DNA of 58,697 nucleotides from Bryobacteraceae bacterium (GTDB lineage: Bacteria; Acidobacteriota; Terriglobia; Bryobacterales; Bryobacteraceae). The position numbers were made by a program, and so were the translations under genes. Under the pieces are notes generated by a model that did no database searches, was not told the origin of the DNA, and worked only from the letters and a program-made list of their open reading frames with translations. The DNA is taken from positions 1 to 58,697 of the forward strand of contig JARKOC010000540.1 in assembly GCA_029975915.1 (NCBI GenBank). Direction: 5' to 3'. Positions 8,523 through 19,084 of this stretch are shown here, piece after piece (position 1 is the first letter of the stretch; every line of letters starts with the position of its first letter).

Positions 8523-10403
8523 ATGCAGACTTGCCGATTGACCACGGCGCAGGCCATCATCACTTTCCTCAAGAACCAGTACGTCGAGCGTGACGGCTGC
8601 CAGAACCAGTTCTTCTCCGGTGTTTTAGGGATCTTCGGGCACGGAAACGTGGCCGGCATCGGCCAGGCGCTGCTTGAGAATCCAGATTTCCCTTACGTGC
8701 TGGTCCGCAACGAACAGGCCGCCGTCCACATGGCCGCCGGCCACGCCAAGGCCAGCAACCGGATGAAGACCTTCGTTTGCACGTCGTCAATCGGGCCGGG
8801 CGCGACCAACATGATCACCGGCGCGGCCATGGCGACAATTAACCGTCTGCCCGTGCTTCTGCTGCCCGGCGACATTTTCGCGCGGCGCAATGTCGCACCC
8901 GTGCTCCAGCAACTTGAATCGACGTCCACGCAGGACATCAGTGTGAACGACTGTTTCAAGCCTGTGTCGCGTTACTGGGACCGTGTCTACCGCCCGGAGC
9001 AGATCATCACTTCTCTGCCAGAGGTAATGCGGGTGCTCACGTCGCCGAGCGAATGCGGCGCCGTGACGCTGGCTTTACCGCAGGACGTTCAGGCCGAGGC
9101 GTATGACTTCCCGGTTGAACTCTTCCAGAAGCGTGTGTGGCTGATCCGCCGTCCGGAGGCCGATGCTCTCTCGTTCGAACGCGCCGCGGCGGCCATCGCT
9201 AAAGCGAAGAAGCCGCTGCTGATCGCTGGCGGCGGCGTATTGTTCAGCGAGGCGTCGGATGCGCTGGCCGCGTTTGTTTCGCAAACCGGCATCCCGGTTG
9301 CCGAAACCCAGGCTGGCAAGGGATCGCTGCCATACGACCATCCGCAGTGCGTCGGGGCGATCGGCGCAACGGGCACCCTGGCGGCGAACCGTCTGGCGCA
9401 CGACGCCGATGTCATCATTGGCGTGGGGACGCGCTATTCCGATTTCACGTCGGCTTCGATGACGGCCTTTCAGAATCCGGATGTGCGGTTCGTCAACATC
9501 AATACGGCGGAATTCGACGCATACAAGGTATCGGCGATTCCCGTTGTCGCCGACGCCCGCGCGACATTGGAACTTCTCGCGGCCGCTCTGTCGGAGTACA
9601 AGGTGAGCTATGAGTATGCCGCACGCATTGCAGACTTGCGCCAGCAGTGGGGTGCCGAGATGCTGCGTCTGTTCCATCTCGAAACCAAGCCGAAGCCGGC
9701 GCAGAGCGAGGTGATCGGAGCGATGTTCGAGGCTTCCACTGAACGCGACATCCTGCTTTCGGCCGCCGGCAGCCACCCGGGCGACCTGCACAAGCTCTGG
9801 CCGACGCGCTCACCCAACGGCTACCACCTCGAATACGGCTACTCGACCATGGGCTACGAAATCCCCGCCGCATTGGGCGCGAAACTGGCCGACCCCAGCC
9901 GCGAAGTCTATGTCTTTCTCGGCGATGGCACGTTTTTGATGGCCCCTTCCGAGATCGTCACCGCCGTTCAGGAACACATTAAGGTCATCATCGTGCTGGT
10001 GGACAACAAGGGCTTTGCCAGCATCGGCGGCCTGAGCCGGTCGCTTGGCATGGGCGGGTTCGGGACCAGCTACCGCGAGCGTTCGCAGGAGTCTGGCAAG
10101 TTGGACGGCGACTTCCTTGCCGTGGACTACGCAGCCGTCGCGCGCGGATTCGGAGCGCACACCATCAAGGCCTCGACGCTGGACGAATTGAAAGCGGCGC
10201 TCGCTGCGGCCAAAACCACTGACCGCATTACCGTCGTCGTCGTCGAAACTCAACCCGGCGTTGGCGTCCCCGGATACGACTCCTGGTGGGACGTGGCCGT
10301 GGCCGAGGTCTCCGGAATCGAAGAGGTGCGCCAGGCGCGCGCGGCCTATGTCGAAGCGCAGAAGAAGGAACGCTATCACCTGGGCGTTCAGGAGGAGGAG
10401 TAG
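8523..10403 (+). CDS. iolD: 3D-(3,5/4)-trihydroxycyclohexane-1,2-dione hydrolase
   Basis: IolD is a thiamine-diphosphate enzyme that hydrolyses the diketone made by IolE, opening the inositol ring to 5-deoxy-glucuronate. The 626-residue protein has three TPP-enzyme domains. The N-terminal domain has the cofactor-activating Glu at E64 (LVRNEQAAVHMAAGHAKAS). The middle domain is Rossmann-like (KPLLIAGGGVLFSEA). The C-terminal Mg-TPP motif starts at G467 (GDGTFLMAPSEIVTAV) and ends with the expected Asn in VDNKG. GGGGAG lies upstream, and the gene is 13 bases after the preceding gene and 3 bases before iolA. Length and motifs match the family. Confidence 0.95.
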   Translation: MQTCRLTTAQAIITFLKNQYVERDGCQNQFFSGVLGIFGHGNVAGIGQALLENPDFPYVLVRNEQAAVHMAAGHAKASNRMKTFVCTSSIGPGATNMITGAAMATINRLPVLLLPGDIFARRNVAPVLQQLESTSTQDISVNDCFKPVSRYWDRVYRPEQIITSLPEVMRVLTSPSECGAVTLALPQDVQAEAYDFPVELFQKRVWLIRRPEADALSFERAAAAIAKAKKPLLIAGGGVLFSEASDALAAFVSQTGIPVAETQAGKGSLPYDHPQCVGAIGATGTLAANRLAHDADVIIGVGTRYSDFTSASMTAFQNPDVRFVNINTAEFDAYKVSAIPVVADARATLELLAAALSEYKVSYEYAARIADLRQQWGAEMLRLFHLETKPKPAQSEVIGAMFEASTERDILLSAAGSHPGDLHKLWPTRSPNGYHLEYGYSTMGYEIPAALGAKLADPSREVYVFLGDGTFLMAPSEIVTAVQEHIKVIIVLVDNKGFASIGGLSRSLGMGGFGTSYRERSQESGKLDGDFLAVDYAAVARGFGAHTIKASTLDELKAALAAAKTTDRITVVVVETQPGVGVPGYDSWWDVAVAEVSGIEEVRQARAAYVEAQKKERYHLGVQEEE

Positions 10404-10406
10404 ACG

Positions 10407-11879
10407 ATGGCTGGCCGCTTACAGAATTACCTGAATGGGGCGTGGCAGGCGTCTGCCGCGGGAGAGGCGCTGAAAGTGATCAACCCGGCTTCAGCGGCTG
10501 TATTGGCGGAGGTGCCGCTATCGCCTCCCGCCGAGGTGGCACAGGCCGTGGAAGCAGCCGAGCAGGCGTTTCCAGCCTGGCGCCGCACCCCGGCAGGCGA
10601 GCGCATCCAGCCGTTCTTCAAGCTCAAACTGCTGCTCGAGGAGAACCTGGACCTTCTCGCGCGCACGATCACGGACGAATGCGGCAAGACTTACGGCGAA
10701 TCCACGGGCGAGATGCGCCGCGCAATCGAAAACGTCGAGCTTTGCTGCGGCATTCCTCTGCTGATGCAGGGGACCAACAATGAGGACATCGCCCCCGGCA
10801 TCGACGAGCACATGATCCGCCAACCGCTCGGCGTGGTGGCGGCGATCACGCCGTTCAACTTTCCGGGCATGATTCCGTTCTGGTTCCTGCCGTATGCGGT
10901 GGCGACCGGCAATTGCTTCATCCTGAAACCGTCCGAGCGCGTGCCGATGACCTCGGCCAAGCTGTTCGAATTGATCGACAAGGCAGGCTTTCCCAAGGGC
11001 GTCGTGCAGATGGTGCACGGCGGGCGCGATACGGTGAACGCGCTGCTGGACCACCCGGCGGTGAGGGCCATCAGTTTTGTCGGTTCCACGGCGACAGCGC
11101 GCTACGTTTACAGCCGCGCCTCCGCCAACGGCAAGCGCGCGCAGTGCCAGGGCGGAGCGAAGAATCCGGTGGTCATCATGCCCGACGCCGACATGGACAT
11201 GACCACCCGCATCCTGGCCGATTCGGCCTTCGGCTGCGCCGGCCAGAGATGCCTTGCGGCCTCAGTTGCCATCACCGTCGGCGAGGCGCGAAAGCCGCTG
11301 ACCGATCAGATGGTCGCGATCGCCGAGAGTCGCAAGGTCGGCTACGGCTTGGATCAGGGCATTGAGATGGGCCCGGTGATCTCGGCGGCATCGAAGGCGC
11401 GCATCGAGTCACTCATCGGCAAGGGCGCGGAGGAAGGGGCGAATGTGCTGGTGGACGGCCGCGGGCGGAAGGTCGCTGGATATGAGGACGGCTATTTCGT
11501 CTTTCCAACAATTCTCGATGGCGTTTCCCCTGCCGGCGAAATCGCCAAAACAGAAATCTTCGGTCCGGTTCTGAGCCTGATGCACGCGGCGACGATCAGC
11601 GAGGCTATCGACGTTGTGAATCGCCGGGCCTACGGCAACATGGCTTGCATCTTCACCACCGACGGCGCCAACGCCCGGCGATTCCGCTACGAGGTGCAGG
11701 CTGGCAACGTCGGCATCAACGTCGGCGTCGCCGCGCCGATGGCCTATTTCCCGTTTAGCGGATGGGGAGAGAGTTTCTTCGGCGATCTGCATGCTCAGGC
11801 CGCCCACGGCGTCGAGTTTTACACCCAGACCAAGGTCGTGGTCGAACGCTGGCCTCGCGATTGGAGCCGCCGCTTCTAA
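10407..11879 (+). CDS. iolA: methylmalonate-semialdehyde dehydrogenase (CoA-acylating)
   Basis: This enzyme (also mmsA) oxidises malonate semialdehyde to acetyl-CoA in inositol breakdown, and methylmalonate semialdehyde to propionyl-CoA in valine breakdown, using NAD and CoA. The 490-residue length is normal. The catalytic cysteine is C282 in [29 protein letters not shown] and [16 protein letters not shown] are the usual MMSDH signatures, and the general-base Glu of ordinary aldehyde dehydrogenases is replaced in [10 protein letters not shown], as expected for CoA-acylating members. It sits three bases after iolD with GGAGGAGGAG immediately upstream, a very strong ribosome binding site. Confidence 0.94.
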   Translation: MAGRLQNYLNGAWQASAAGEALKVINPASAAVLAEVPLSPPAEVAQAVEAAEQAFPAWRRTPAGERIQPFFKLKLLLEENLDLLARTITDECGKTYGESTGEMRRAIENVELCCGIPLLMQGTNNEDIAPGIDEHMIRQPLGVVAAITPFNFPGMIPFWFLPYAVATGNCFILKPSERVPMTSAKLFELIDKAGFPKGVVQMVHGGRDTVNALLDHPAVRAISFVGSTATARYVYSRASANGKRAQCQGGAKNPVVIMPDADMDMTTRILADSAFGCAGQRCLAASVAITVGEARKPLTDQMVAIAESRKVGYGLDQGIEMGPVISAASKARIESLIGKGAEEGANVLVDGRGRKVAGYEDGYFVFPTILDGVSPAGEIAKTEIFGPVLSLMHAATISEAIDVVNRRAYGNMACIFTTDGANARRFRYEVQAGNVGINVGVAAPMAYFPFSGWGESFFGDLHAQAAHGVEFYTQTKVVVERWPRDWSRRF

Positions 11880-11899
11880 TCCATTCAAGGAGTTTGAAC

Positions 11900-12835
11900 A
11901 TGCGCAAGTTCCTCGTCGGCAATGCCCCCTGTTCCTGGGGCACGCTGGAGTTTGAAGGAACCGCCGGGGAGCAGATCGGCTACGCTCAGATGCTCGACGA
12001 ACTCGCCGAAACCGGCTACACCGGCACCGAACTCGGCGATTGGGGCTATATGCCCACAGATCCGGCGGCCCTGAAGGTGGAGTTGCACAAGCGCGGACTT
12101 GTCATGCTGGGCGCGTTTGTGCCAGTCGATCTCCGCCACTCCTCCGCTCTGGCCGATGGCATCACGAATGCTGTGAAGACGGCGCACCTGTTGGCTTCTG
12201 TCGCCACGTCACCTGCTCCATACCTTGTGTTGGCCGACGACAACGGGACTGTGCCCGAACGCACCCGGAATGCAGGCCGCATCAAGCCCGAGCACAGCCT
12301 CAGCCTTCAGGAATGGAAAACATTCGCCGCTGGCGCTGAAGACGTCGCCGCGGCAGTCTTCAATGAGACCGGCCTAAGAACTGTCTTCCACCATCACTGC
12401 GCCGGCTATATTGAAACGCAGGACGAAATCGCCACTCTGCTAGAACTTACAGATCCTCAGAGCTTTGGTCTCGTCTTCGACACAGGTCACTATACGTACG
12501 GCTCCGGCGGGGCCGACGCCGTAGCGGCTCTCGACAAATTTGCGGACCGCATCTGGTATATCCATTTGAAGGATTGCAACCCCAAGGTGGCAGCCCAGGC
12601 GCGCGCCAATGGCTGGGACTACTTTGAGGCGCTCCGCCACGGTGTCTTCTGCGAGCTTGGCAAGGGCTCGGTCGACTTTCCGCGCCTGCTGCGAAAACTC
12701 GCCGAATGGGATTACCAGGGCTACATGCTGGTCGAACAGGATGTCCTGCCCGGCATGGGCTCGCCGAAAGAAAGCGCGCGGCGCAACCGCGAGTATCTCC
12801 GTTCGATTGAACACAATTTCACTGGGACGGTCTAA
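11900..12835 (+). CDS. iolE: myo-inosose-2 dehydratase
   Basis: IolE dehydrates 2-keto-myo-inositol to the trihydroxycyclohexane-dione substrate of IolD. The 311-residue protein is an AP-endonuclease-2-type TIM barrel. Visible signatures are the N-terminal [27 protein letters not shown], the metal-site region [29 protein letters not shown] and [11 protein letters not shown]. The ATG at 11900 has AAGGAG eight bases upstream and begins exactly where the family's conserved N-terminus begins. An upstream in-frame extension overlapping iolA is not credible. Confidence 0.93.
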   Translation: MRKFLVGNAPCSWGTLEFEGTAGEQIGYAQMLDELAETGYTGTELGDWGYMPTDPAALKVELHKRGLVMLGAFVPVDLRHSSALADGITNAVKTAHLLASVATSPAPYLVLADDNGTVPERTRNAGRIKPEHSLSLQEWKTFAAGAEDVAAAVFNETGLRTVFHHHCAGYIETQDEIATLLELTDPQSFGLVFDTGHYTYGSGGADAVAALDKFADRIWYIHLKDCNPKVAAQARANGWDYFEALRHGVFCELGKGSVDFPRLLRKLAEWDYQGYMLVEQDVLPGMGSPKESARRNREYLRSIEHNFTGTV

Positions 12836-12850
12836 CCCGGGAGGATTTCA

Positions 12851-13870
12851 ATGGCGATACCCAAACTCAATATCGGCATCATCGGCGCCGGCCGCATCGG
12901 CAAGGTGCACGCAGAGACGATCGCTTTCCGCGTGCCGAAGGCGAATGCGGCAGCCATCACAGACATCAACACTGTCGCTGCGGAGGAGGTGGCCGCCCGC
13001 TGCGGCATTCCCGTCGTCGCAGCTACGGCGGACCAAATCTTTGACGACCCCGATATTGACGCCGTTCTGATCTGCTCTTCCACAAATACCCACTCCGACC
13101 TCACCATCCAGGCCGCCCGCGCCCGCAAACACATCTTTTGTGAGAAGCCCATCGATCATGACCTTGCCAAGATTGATGCGGCGCTGGAAGCGGTCGACCA
13201 AGCCGGGGTGAAGCTCCAGATTGGCTTCAACCGGCGCTTTGACCCGAATTTTGCCCGGGTCCGCCAGGCCGTCGAAAGCGGTGAGATTGGTTCGCCACGG
13301 CTTTTGCACATCATCAGCCGCGACCCGGCGCCGCCGCCAGTCTCCTATGTCAAAGTCTCGGGCGGCATGTTCCTCGATATGACCATCCATGACTTCGACA
13401 TGGCCCGGTTCCTGATCGGCGACGAGGTAGAAGAAATTTACACCGCAGCCGGTGTCATGGTGGATCCCGATATCGGCGAAGCCGGCGACATCGATACGGC
13501 ACTCGTCGTGATGAAGTTCCGAAGCGGCGTGATCGGCACCATCGACAACTGCCGCCAGGCCGCCTACGGTTACGACCAGCGCGCCGAGATTCTTGGTTCG
13601 CTTGGCAAGGTCGCCACCGAGAACTGCTATCCGAACGAAGCCACGATCTCCACTGGCCAGGCCATCAGCCGCGACCTGCCGCTGAATTTCTTTATGGACC
13701 GCTACACGGAGAGCTTTTCGCGCGAGGTGCGGGCGTTTGTCGAGGCCGTCGTGGAGGACAAGCCGGCGCCGGTCACTGGAATGGACGGCCGCATCCCGGT
13801 TGTGATGGGTCTTGCGGCGCGCAAGTCCTACGATCTGGGCCGTGCAGTGCGGCTCGATGAAATCAAGTAA
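12851..13870 (+). CDS. iolG: myo-inositol 2-dehydrogenase
   Basis: IolG oxidises myo-inositol to 2-keto-myo-inositol with NAD, the first step of the pathway. The 339-residue Gfo/Idh/MocA protein has the nucleotide motif IGIIGAGRIGKVHAETI near residue 10. It has the catalytic EKP motif in KHIFCEKPIDHD, and GGMFLDMTIHDFDMARFLIG carries the expected catalytic Asp and His. No signal peptide is present, unlike the truncated relative at the left edge. GGGAGG lies upstream and the gene follows iolE by 15 bases. Many relatives act on scyllo-inositol or other polyols; the operon makes myo-inositol the best guess. Confidence 0.92.
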   Translation: MAIPKLNIGIIGAGRIGKVHAETIAFRVPKANAAAITDINTVAAEEVAARCGIPVVAATADQIFDDPDIDAVLICSSTNTHSDLTIQAARARKHIFCEKPIDHDLAKIDAALEAVDQAGVKLQIGFNRRFDPNFARVRQAVESGEIGSPRLLHIISRDPAPPPVSYVKVSGGMFLDMTIHDFDMARFLIGDEVEEIYTAAGVMVDPDIGEAGDIDTALVVMKFRSGVIGTIDNCRQAAYGYDQRAEILGSLGKVATENCYPNEATISTGQAISRDLPLNFFMDRYTESFSREVRAFVEAVVEDKPAPVTGMDGRIPVVMGLAARKSYDLGRAVRLDEIK

Positions 13871-13920
13871 TCTCGTTGGATGGCGCATGGACTGAGATCG
13901 CCCGCGAGGAGAGTCTCCGA

Positions 13921-14025
13921 ATGAAGAGTTCGATGCTGAACGCAGTTACTTCCGATGTGCACTTCTGGGTGCCGGTGGTGGTCCTGATTGCCGGATTGGC
14001 GCTGCTGGCGGTTCTGGGGCAATAG
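13921..14025 (+). CDS. 34-residue single-pass membrane peptide
   Basis: This short gene encodes MKSSMLNAVTSDVHFW and then a hydrophobic run of about 17 residues (VPVVVLIAGLALLAVLG), ending in Q. Residues about 16-33 form one predicted transmembrane helix. The ATG has a near-perfect GAGGAG nine bases upstream. The stop is one base before the transporter ATG (TAG-G-ATG), so the two should be translationally coupled. A coding origin is supported by the ribosome site, the spacing and the hydrophobic composition; comparative data are not available to me. I infer an accessory peptide for the transporter, similar in concept to small partners of other secondary transporters. I know no named family. 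Confidence 0.7.
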   Translation: MKSSMLNAVTSDVHFWVPVVVLIAGLALLAVLGQ

Positions 14026-14026
14026 G

Positions 14027-15325
14027 ATGTCAAACGCTGCCGCAACTCTTCAGCCAGCCGGCTCAAAGCGTTCGCTTCACCAGCTCGGCGTGCTCTGCGG
14101 ACTTGGCGCCGGCGCTTGGCTTGGGGCGGCCGAGGCCCCGACCAAGCTGGTGACGATGGGCTTTTCGCCATTCATCATTTCCCTTGGCATGGTGGCGGGC
14201 GTGTTTGTGGCCCGCTGGACTGTCCCGGTGGCGCTGAAGGGCACCTCGTTCGTTTGGGGCGACATCAAGGAGAAGCCGCACCTCGTGATCTGGGCGATCC
14301 TCGCCGGTATGCTCTGGGCGGTCGCGAATACGCTCACCGTCTTCGCCATCCGCGACGTCGGCCTGTCGATCGCCTTCCCGTTGTGGAATACGAACAGCCT
14401 CGTTGGCCTGTTCTGGGGATGGCTGCTGTTCAACGAACTCCGCGGCTCGGCCACCAGGGATTGGATGAAAGTCCTCGGCGGCGCGGCCGGCATCGTCGTC
14501 GGCGCCTGCCTGCTGGCATACGCGACGCAACATCACGGAAGTGCGACTTCGGGTCACGCCACCATGGGGATTCTCGCCGCCCTCGGCGCCGGGGTCATGT
14601 GGGGGACCATGTATATCCCCTACCGCAAGGCCTACATCAGCGGCATGAATCCGCTGTCCTTCGTCACCATCTTCACGTTTGGGGAACTCGGCACCACCAT
14701 CGCACTGGGATCCCTTTTCCATGGCGGCATGTCGAATCTCCTGATGGATCTCGGTAAAGCGCAGCCGGCCATGTTCTGGCTCTTTCTGGGTGGATTTTGC
14801 TGGGTGTTGGGCGACATTTTTCAGCAGTACGCGGCAAAGTACATTGGCATCGGCCGGGGCATCCCGCTCTCGAACACCAATCAGTTGTGGGGTTTGGCCT
14901 GGGGCGCACTGGTATTCGGTGAACTGGCCAATCTGGGTATGGATGCGCGGGTACTCGTCATCGGGGGCTCGCTGGTCATGATCGCCGGGGCCGTTTCCAT
15001 CAGTTTTGCGGAGGCTCCAGCATCGGAAAAGCATGAGTGGAGGCGCGCCATGGAGCGGGAATGCACTCGCTACGAGATGGACCTGGGATCGGTCGCGGCG
15101 GCCGTTGAAGGTGAGGATGCGCTGGTGGATTCCGGCCACAAACGCCACTGGTGGGAAGCGCTAGTGGTCCTCGGCGCGATCGGCGTATTTGTCTGGCTGG
15201 GCATGCACGCCAAACCGCAGGAGATCGCAGCCAACCTGACGTGGATGATCGTACTTTCGGCGGTGTCGCTCATCCTTTTGGTTGTGTGTGGCGTGGCTCT
15301 TTACCGTCGTACCAGGTTCAGCTAG
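14027..15325 (+). CDS. GRP-family (DMT superfamily) sugar transporter
   Basis: The 432-residue inner-membrane protein has about ten hydrophobic segments and a C-terminal extension. The pattern [34 protein letters not shown] and [20 protein letters not shown] is the internal duplication typical of GRP/RhaT-like drug/metabolite-superfamily sugar porters. A charged loop of about 55 residues ([18 protein letters not shown]) separates the core from two final helices ([18 protein letters not shown] and a last one ending RRTRFS), which is longer than a minimal GRP protein. As the last gene of the inositol operon it is the probable inositol uptake system, driven by an ion gradient. Substrate is inferred from context. 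Its 3' end overlaps the convergent kinase gene by eight bases. Confidence 0.88.
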   Translation: MSNAAATLQPAGSKRSLHQLGVLCGLGAGAWLGAAEAPTKLVTMGFSPFIISLGMVAGVFVARWTVPVALKGTSFVWGDIKEKPHLVIWAILAGMLWAVANTLTVFAIRDVGLSIAFPLWNTNSLVGLFWGWLLFNELRGSATRDWMKVLGGAAGIVVGACLLAYATQHHGSATSGHATMGILAALGAGVMWGTMYIPYRKAYISGMNPLSFVTIFTFGELGTTIALGSLFHGGMSNLLMDLGKAQPAMFWLFLGGFCWVLGDIFQQYAAKYIGIGRGIPLSNTNQLWGLAWGALVFGELANLGMDARVLVIGGSLVMIAGAVSISFAEAPASEKHEWRRAMERECTRYEMDLGSVAAAVEGEDALVDSGHKRHWWEALVVLGAIGVFVWLGMHAKPQEIAANLTWMIVLSAVSLILLVVCGVALYRRTRFS

Positions 15326-18300
15326 ATCCTGATTCATTGATTTGCATCGGTCTGCGCCCGCCGCTCAGCTTGTCGAGGCAACGGCGAAGATCATCCAAGT
15401 GCAGCGGCTTGCCGAGAAACGCATCCATGCCAGCCTTCCGGCATGCTTCTCGGTCGCTCTCGAAAACGTTTGCCGACAGGCCGATGATCGGGGCCGCCGC
15501 GCATGCCCCTCCGGTACGTATGGAGCGAGTGGCCTCCAACCCATCCATAACCGGCATTCTGTAGTCCATTAGGATCGCATCGAATGCGCTTGCGCGCGCC
15601 ACCTCCACAGCCTCCTTGCCGTTTGAAGCCACCTCCGCCGAGTGGCCCAACGCCTGCAGCATCTTGACGATGATGCGCTGATTGACCATGTTGTCCTCCG
15701 CCACCAGCACGCGCATTGCGGACGGGTGGAGAGCCACCGATGTGGACGCTTTAGCCAGGCTCGTGTCTCCGCTGCCGCCGGGTTCCTCCTCCCTGACGCG
15801 CAAAAGTGGGATTTCAACCACAAACCTTGTGCCGGAGCCTATACGGCTCTCCGCGCTGATGGACCCGCCCATCGCCTCCGCCAGCGCCTTGGAGATTGCC
15901 AATCCAAGCCCTGTGCCGCTTTGCTGCTCCTGCTTGCCACCTCCCAGCTGAACAAAAGGCTTGAACAAGTCGGTGATCTTTTCCTCGGCGATTCCGATTC
16001 CGGTGTCCTCGACCTCCAGGCGTAGCCTCCCAGTCTGTCCTTCCTGGCCAGCCCATTTCCCCCGCACCACCACAGACCCGGTGACGGTGAATTTTACGGC
16101 GTTGGAAACGAGGTTCATCAACACTTGCTGAATTCTGTGAGCGTCTCCCAGCAGCCTGAGCCGCTCGCCATTCAGTTCCATGCGCAAGTCGAGTTCCTTG
16201 CGCTCGGCCGCCGGGCGCATCAGTTCGCAAACCGCGCTGATCAGTGGCCGCAATTCAAATGCCGTGCAGTTCAGCGTCAGTTTGCCCGCTTCAACCTTAG
16301 ACAGATCGAGCGCCTCGTTAAGTAGGTGCATCAGGACCCCGGCGCTGTCCTGCACCACCCTCACCATTTCTCTTTGTTCCGGTCTCAGGTCGCTCAGCAA
16401 CAACAAGTCCGTCATACCGATTACGCCGTGAATCGGGGTGCGGATCTCGTGGCTCATCCGCGCCAGGAACTCGCTTTTGAACTGGCTGGCCTTTGTCGCT
16501 TTGTCCTTTTCTTCGGCCGCCTTGGCTTTCTCGATGGTCAACTCGCGAGTTCGCTCTTCGACAGCCAGTTCCAGTTCACGCCTGCGCGCTTCCAGAATCC
16601 GCATCCGCCATTTCCAGACCAGGAGCAGAACGCCCGCGAAAGCTAGAACGCCCAGCGTCTCGAACCACCATGTGCGCCAGAACGGCGGCAACACTCGGAA
16701 GTTAAACCGCGTGACTGGTCCAGGGCCCTGGACGCCAGGCAGATGGGCGGTCGCCTCGAATGTGTAATCGCCCGGCGCCAACCGCGCGTACCGGGCCTCC
16801 CGTTCGCCGGTTTCGATCCACGATTCGTGGCTGCCAAGCAGCCTGTACTTGAACCGGACTGACTTTCTGTCTCTGAAGGTGAGCACGCCCATTCCGACCG
16901 AAAGCGTCCGGTCATCAAAGTCCACTTCGAGGTGGCTTAGATCCGTAACATCCAACCGTTGCTCTCCGAAATTGACCCGGGTCAGCACGGTGCGCAGCGG
17001 TTGTCTGACCGGATGCAAAGCAGCCGCCGGATTAACCACCTGCGTCAGACCTCGCGCCGTGCCAATCCAAACCGAACCATCCTGATCGGCGTAAAAAGCA
17101 TCCACGGCGCACGAATTCCCTGCTAAACCGCTGGCTTGCGTCAGCCTGGCCCAGTTCTTTCCATCGAACACGTCAAGGCCGTCATCGCCTCCGATCCAGA
17201 GCCGTCCCACAGTGTCCGTCCTGACCAGCAGAAGGCTCCGAGACGACAAGTTGGACTGATGATGTACCACCCGCGCGACTTCTCCGTCCATTCCGAATTC
17301 AAGGCGTGTGACGCCCAACGGATCCCTGTAGGCGACCCAGACCGCCCCATCTGGCGTTTCCGCCACATGGGTGACACCGGCCGCCAGCAGTCCCTCACGC
17401 TTTCCGAACCTTCTCCATGCCCCCTGCTGCCACCGCAGCAGCCCCCCGCTGCTCGTAATCCAGATGGTCCCTCCACGACCGGCGGCCATCCGGAAATACG
17501 CTTCGTCAGAACGGCCGCCGGGCGGTGTTAGCCGCTCGAACTCCGCCCCGGCGCTTGGGTTCGGCTGGCTCCTGTATAATCCCTCGATTGAGGCTACCCA
17601 GACACGGTCCGAGTCATCCGCCAACAATGCATTGACCCGGTCGAAAGACGCGCCCACAAGGGGCCCGAAACGGGTCAACTGCCGGCGGGAAGCGTCCAGG
17701 CGGGTGACCCCTCCCGGAAACGCGCCAGCCCATAGCGCCCCGTCCCTGGTTTCCACAAGGGCCCGAATCTTTTCGCCCGGCAGTCCGAGCGCGCGGCCCC
17801 AGGACTCCCATCCGGTTCCGTCCGGCACCATCCGGCTCAATCCCGCGTCAGTGCCCGCCCAGACCTGGCCCTGGCGGTCACGGTGAATCGCCCCGACCGT
17901 CGCGCTTGCCAGGCCGCTGGCAGGCGTCCAACTATGCACGCTGCCATAGCCAAGGATGCGAACCAGCCCGAATCCCCAGAGACCAAGCCAAAGCGATTCC
18001 TCCCGGTCCTGGAAAGCGCAAGAGACCGTGTCACTCGGCAGGCCCTGGGCCACGCCAATGCGCGCCCACCCATGCCTATCCCGATAGGCCAGGCCGCTAT
18101 CGGTCGGAACCATCAGACGGCCGCTGCGATCTGCGAAAAGCGCCCCGAAATAGCCCGACGACGGCAGGCCACTGTCCTGCCTTTCGAATCGATCCGACGA
18201 CGCCCGCCGGAGCAACAGATGCTCGGAACTCCTCACCCACAGTCCACCCTCTTTGTCCACCAGAAACGCATCCCAGCGGCTGGCGGGCACACCTTGAGCT

Positions 18301-18923
18301 TCGCCATAAACCGTGGAACGGCCACCTCTCCGGCGCACCAACTTCCGCCCCTCGCTCGTCCAGACTGAAGCTTCGCGGTCGAGAAAGACAGCGTCGGCCG
18401 CAGTGTCGCTGACCACTTCGACGCTCAGTTGTGCCCCGCTCCGGGCCTCCCGGCAGAGCAGCAACCCTTGCGAAGTCGCTACATAGATACCGCCGTCAGG
18501 CCCCAGCGCTAAGGCGCTCCTGCCGTAGATTTCGACCTTGCGGCGCAAATCAACACGTTCGAATTTATCCCCTCGTCCCACGGCGAGGCCGTACCGGGTC
18601 GCCACCCAGAGCCGTCCTTTGGAGTCAGTTAGGATTGCCTGGACCGTGCCGCTCGGCAACCCGTCCGGCTCGCCGAACTCCTGAAACTCCAACCCGTCAC
18701 CGCGGAAGAGCCCATTCATCGTGCCGACCCACAGAAAGCCCTCCTTGTCCTGCGTAATCGTGTTGATGGCGGCGTTCTTCAGCCCTTGATTGATACTGTA
18801 CTCTTCGTATGTGAATTGCTGTGCTGCTGCCGGTGAGACTGGGCAGCAGACAGTCATGACGCACCAAAGGGCGGCGCGGCGCACCCTCGGATACCTCCAC
18901 CTCTGCCTGTTAGCGCTCGCCAT
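15318..18923 (-). CDS. hybrid sensor histidine kinase with two-component propeller
   Basis: This is a 1201-residue one-protein phosphorelay. It has a signal peptide (about 1-34), then a long periplasmic sensor of repeated Reg_prop blades ([32 protein letters not shown] and similar, about 40-640), likely two seven-bladed propellers. A Y_Y_Y domain follows (about 690-755; [16 protein letters not shown]), then one transmembrane helix ([20 protein letters not shown]). The cytoplasmic part has HisKA with phospho-accepting H825 ([11 protein letters not shown]), HATPase ([22 protein letters not shown]) and a receiver domain with D1120 ([11 protein letters not shown]). I chose the ATG at 18923 over a TTG two codons earlier. 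Sensors of this type often detect glycans; the ligand here is unknown. No DNA-binding output domain is attached. Confidence 0.93.
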   Translation of the reverse strand: MASANRQRWRYPRVRRAALWCVMTVCCPVSPAAAQQFTYEEYSINQGLKNAAINTITQDKEGFLWVGTMNGLFRGDGLEFQEFGEPDGLPSGTVQAILTDSKGRLWVATRYGLAVGRGDKFERVDLRRKVEIYGRSALALGPDGGIYVATSQGLLLCREARSGAQLSVEVVSDTAADAVFLDREASVWTSEGRKLVRRRGGRSTVYGEAQGVPASRWDAFLVDKEGGLWVRSSEHLLLRRASSDRFERQDSGLPSSGYFGALFADRSGRLMVPTDSGLAYRDRHGWARIGVAQGLPSDTVSCAFQDREESLWLGLWGFGLVRILGYGSVHSWTPASGLASATVGAIHRDRQGQVWAGTDAGLSRMVPDGTGWESWGRALGLPGEKIRALVETRDGALWAGAFPGGVTRLDASRRQLTRFGPLVGASFDRVNALLADDSDRVWVASIEGLYRSQPNPSAGAEFERLTPPGGRSDEAYFRMAAGRGGTIWITSSGGLLRWQQGAWRRFGKREGLLAAGVTHVAETPDGAVWVAYRDPLGVTRLEFGMDGEVARVVHHQSNLSSRSLLLVRTDTVGRLWIGGDDGLDVFDGKNWARLTQASGLAGNSCAVDAFYADQDGSVWIGTARGLTQVVNPAAALHPVRQPLRTVLTRVNFGEQRLDVTDLSHLEVDFDDRTLSVGMGVLTFRDRKSVRFKYRLLGSHESWIETGEREARYARLAPGDYTFEATAHLPGVQGPGPVTRFNFRVLPPFWRTWWFETLGVLAFAGVLLLVWKWRMRILEARRRELELAVEERTRELTIEKAKAAEEKDKATKASQFKSEFLARMSHEIRTPIHGVIGMTDLLLLSDLRPEQREMVRVVQDSAGVLMHLLNEALDLSKVEAGKLTLNCTAFELRPLISAVCELMRPAAERKELDLRMELNGERLRLLGDAHRIQQVLMNLVSNAVKFTVTGSVVVRGKWAGQEGQTGRLRLEVEDTGIGIAEEKITDLFKPFVQLGGGKQEQQSGTGLGLAISKALAEAMGGSISAESRIGSGTRFVVEIPLLRVREEEPGGSGDTSLAKASTSVALHPSAMRVLVAEDNMVNQRIIVKMLQALGHSAEVASNGKEAVEVARASAFDAILMDYRMPVMDGLEATRSIRTGGACAAAPIIGLSANVFESDREACRKAGMDAFLGKPLHLDDLRRCLDKLSGGRRPMQINESGSS

Positions 18924-19084
18924 GGCCAAGCTGAATCAGGACGCTCCGAACTCAGCCCGGTTGGAACCTCATGGATCCGTACTTCCCCAAAGCTGCGAAG
19001 TCGCGCCTACCTCGATTATCGGCCAAGATCCCGCCGCAGCTTAGCCTTTGCCTTCGGAACTTGACGCAGAGATCGGCCGGCCGG

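Noticed and set aside
12848..13888. 346-residue minus-strand frame antisense to iolG
   Set aside because: iolG has all family motifs; the antisense frame has no ribosome site or known domain.
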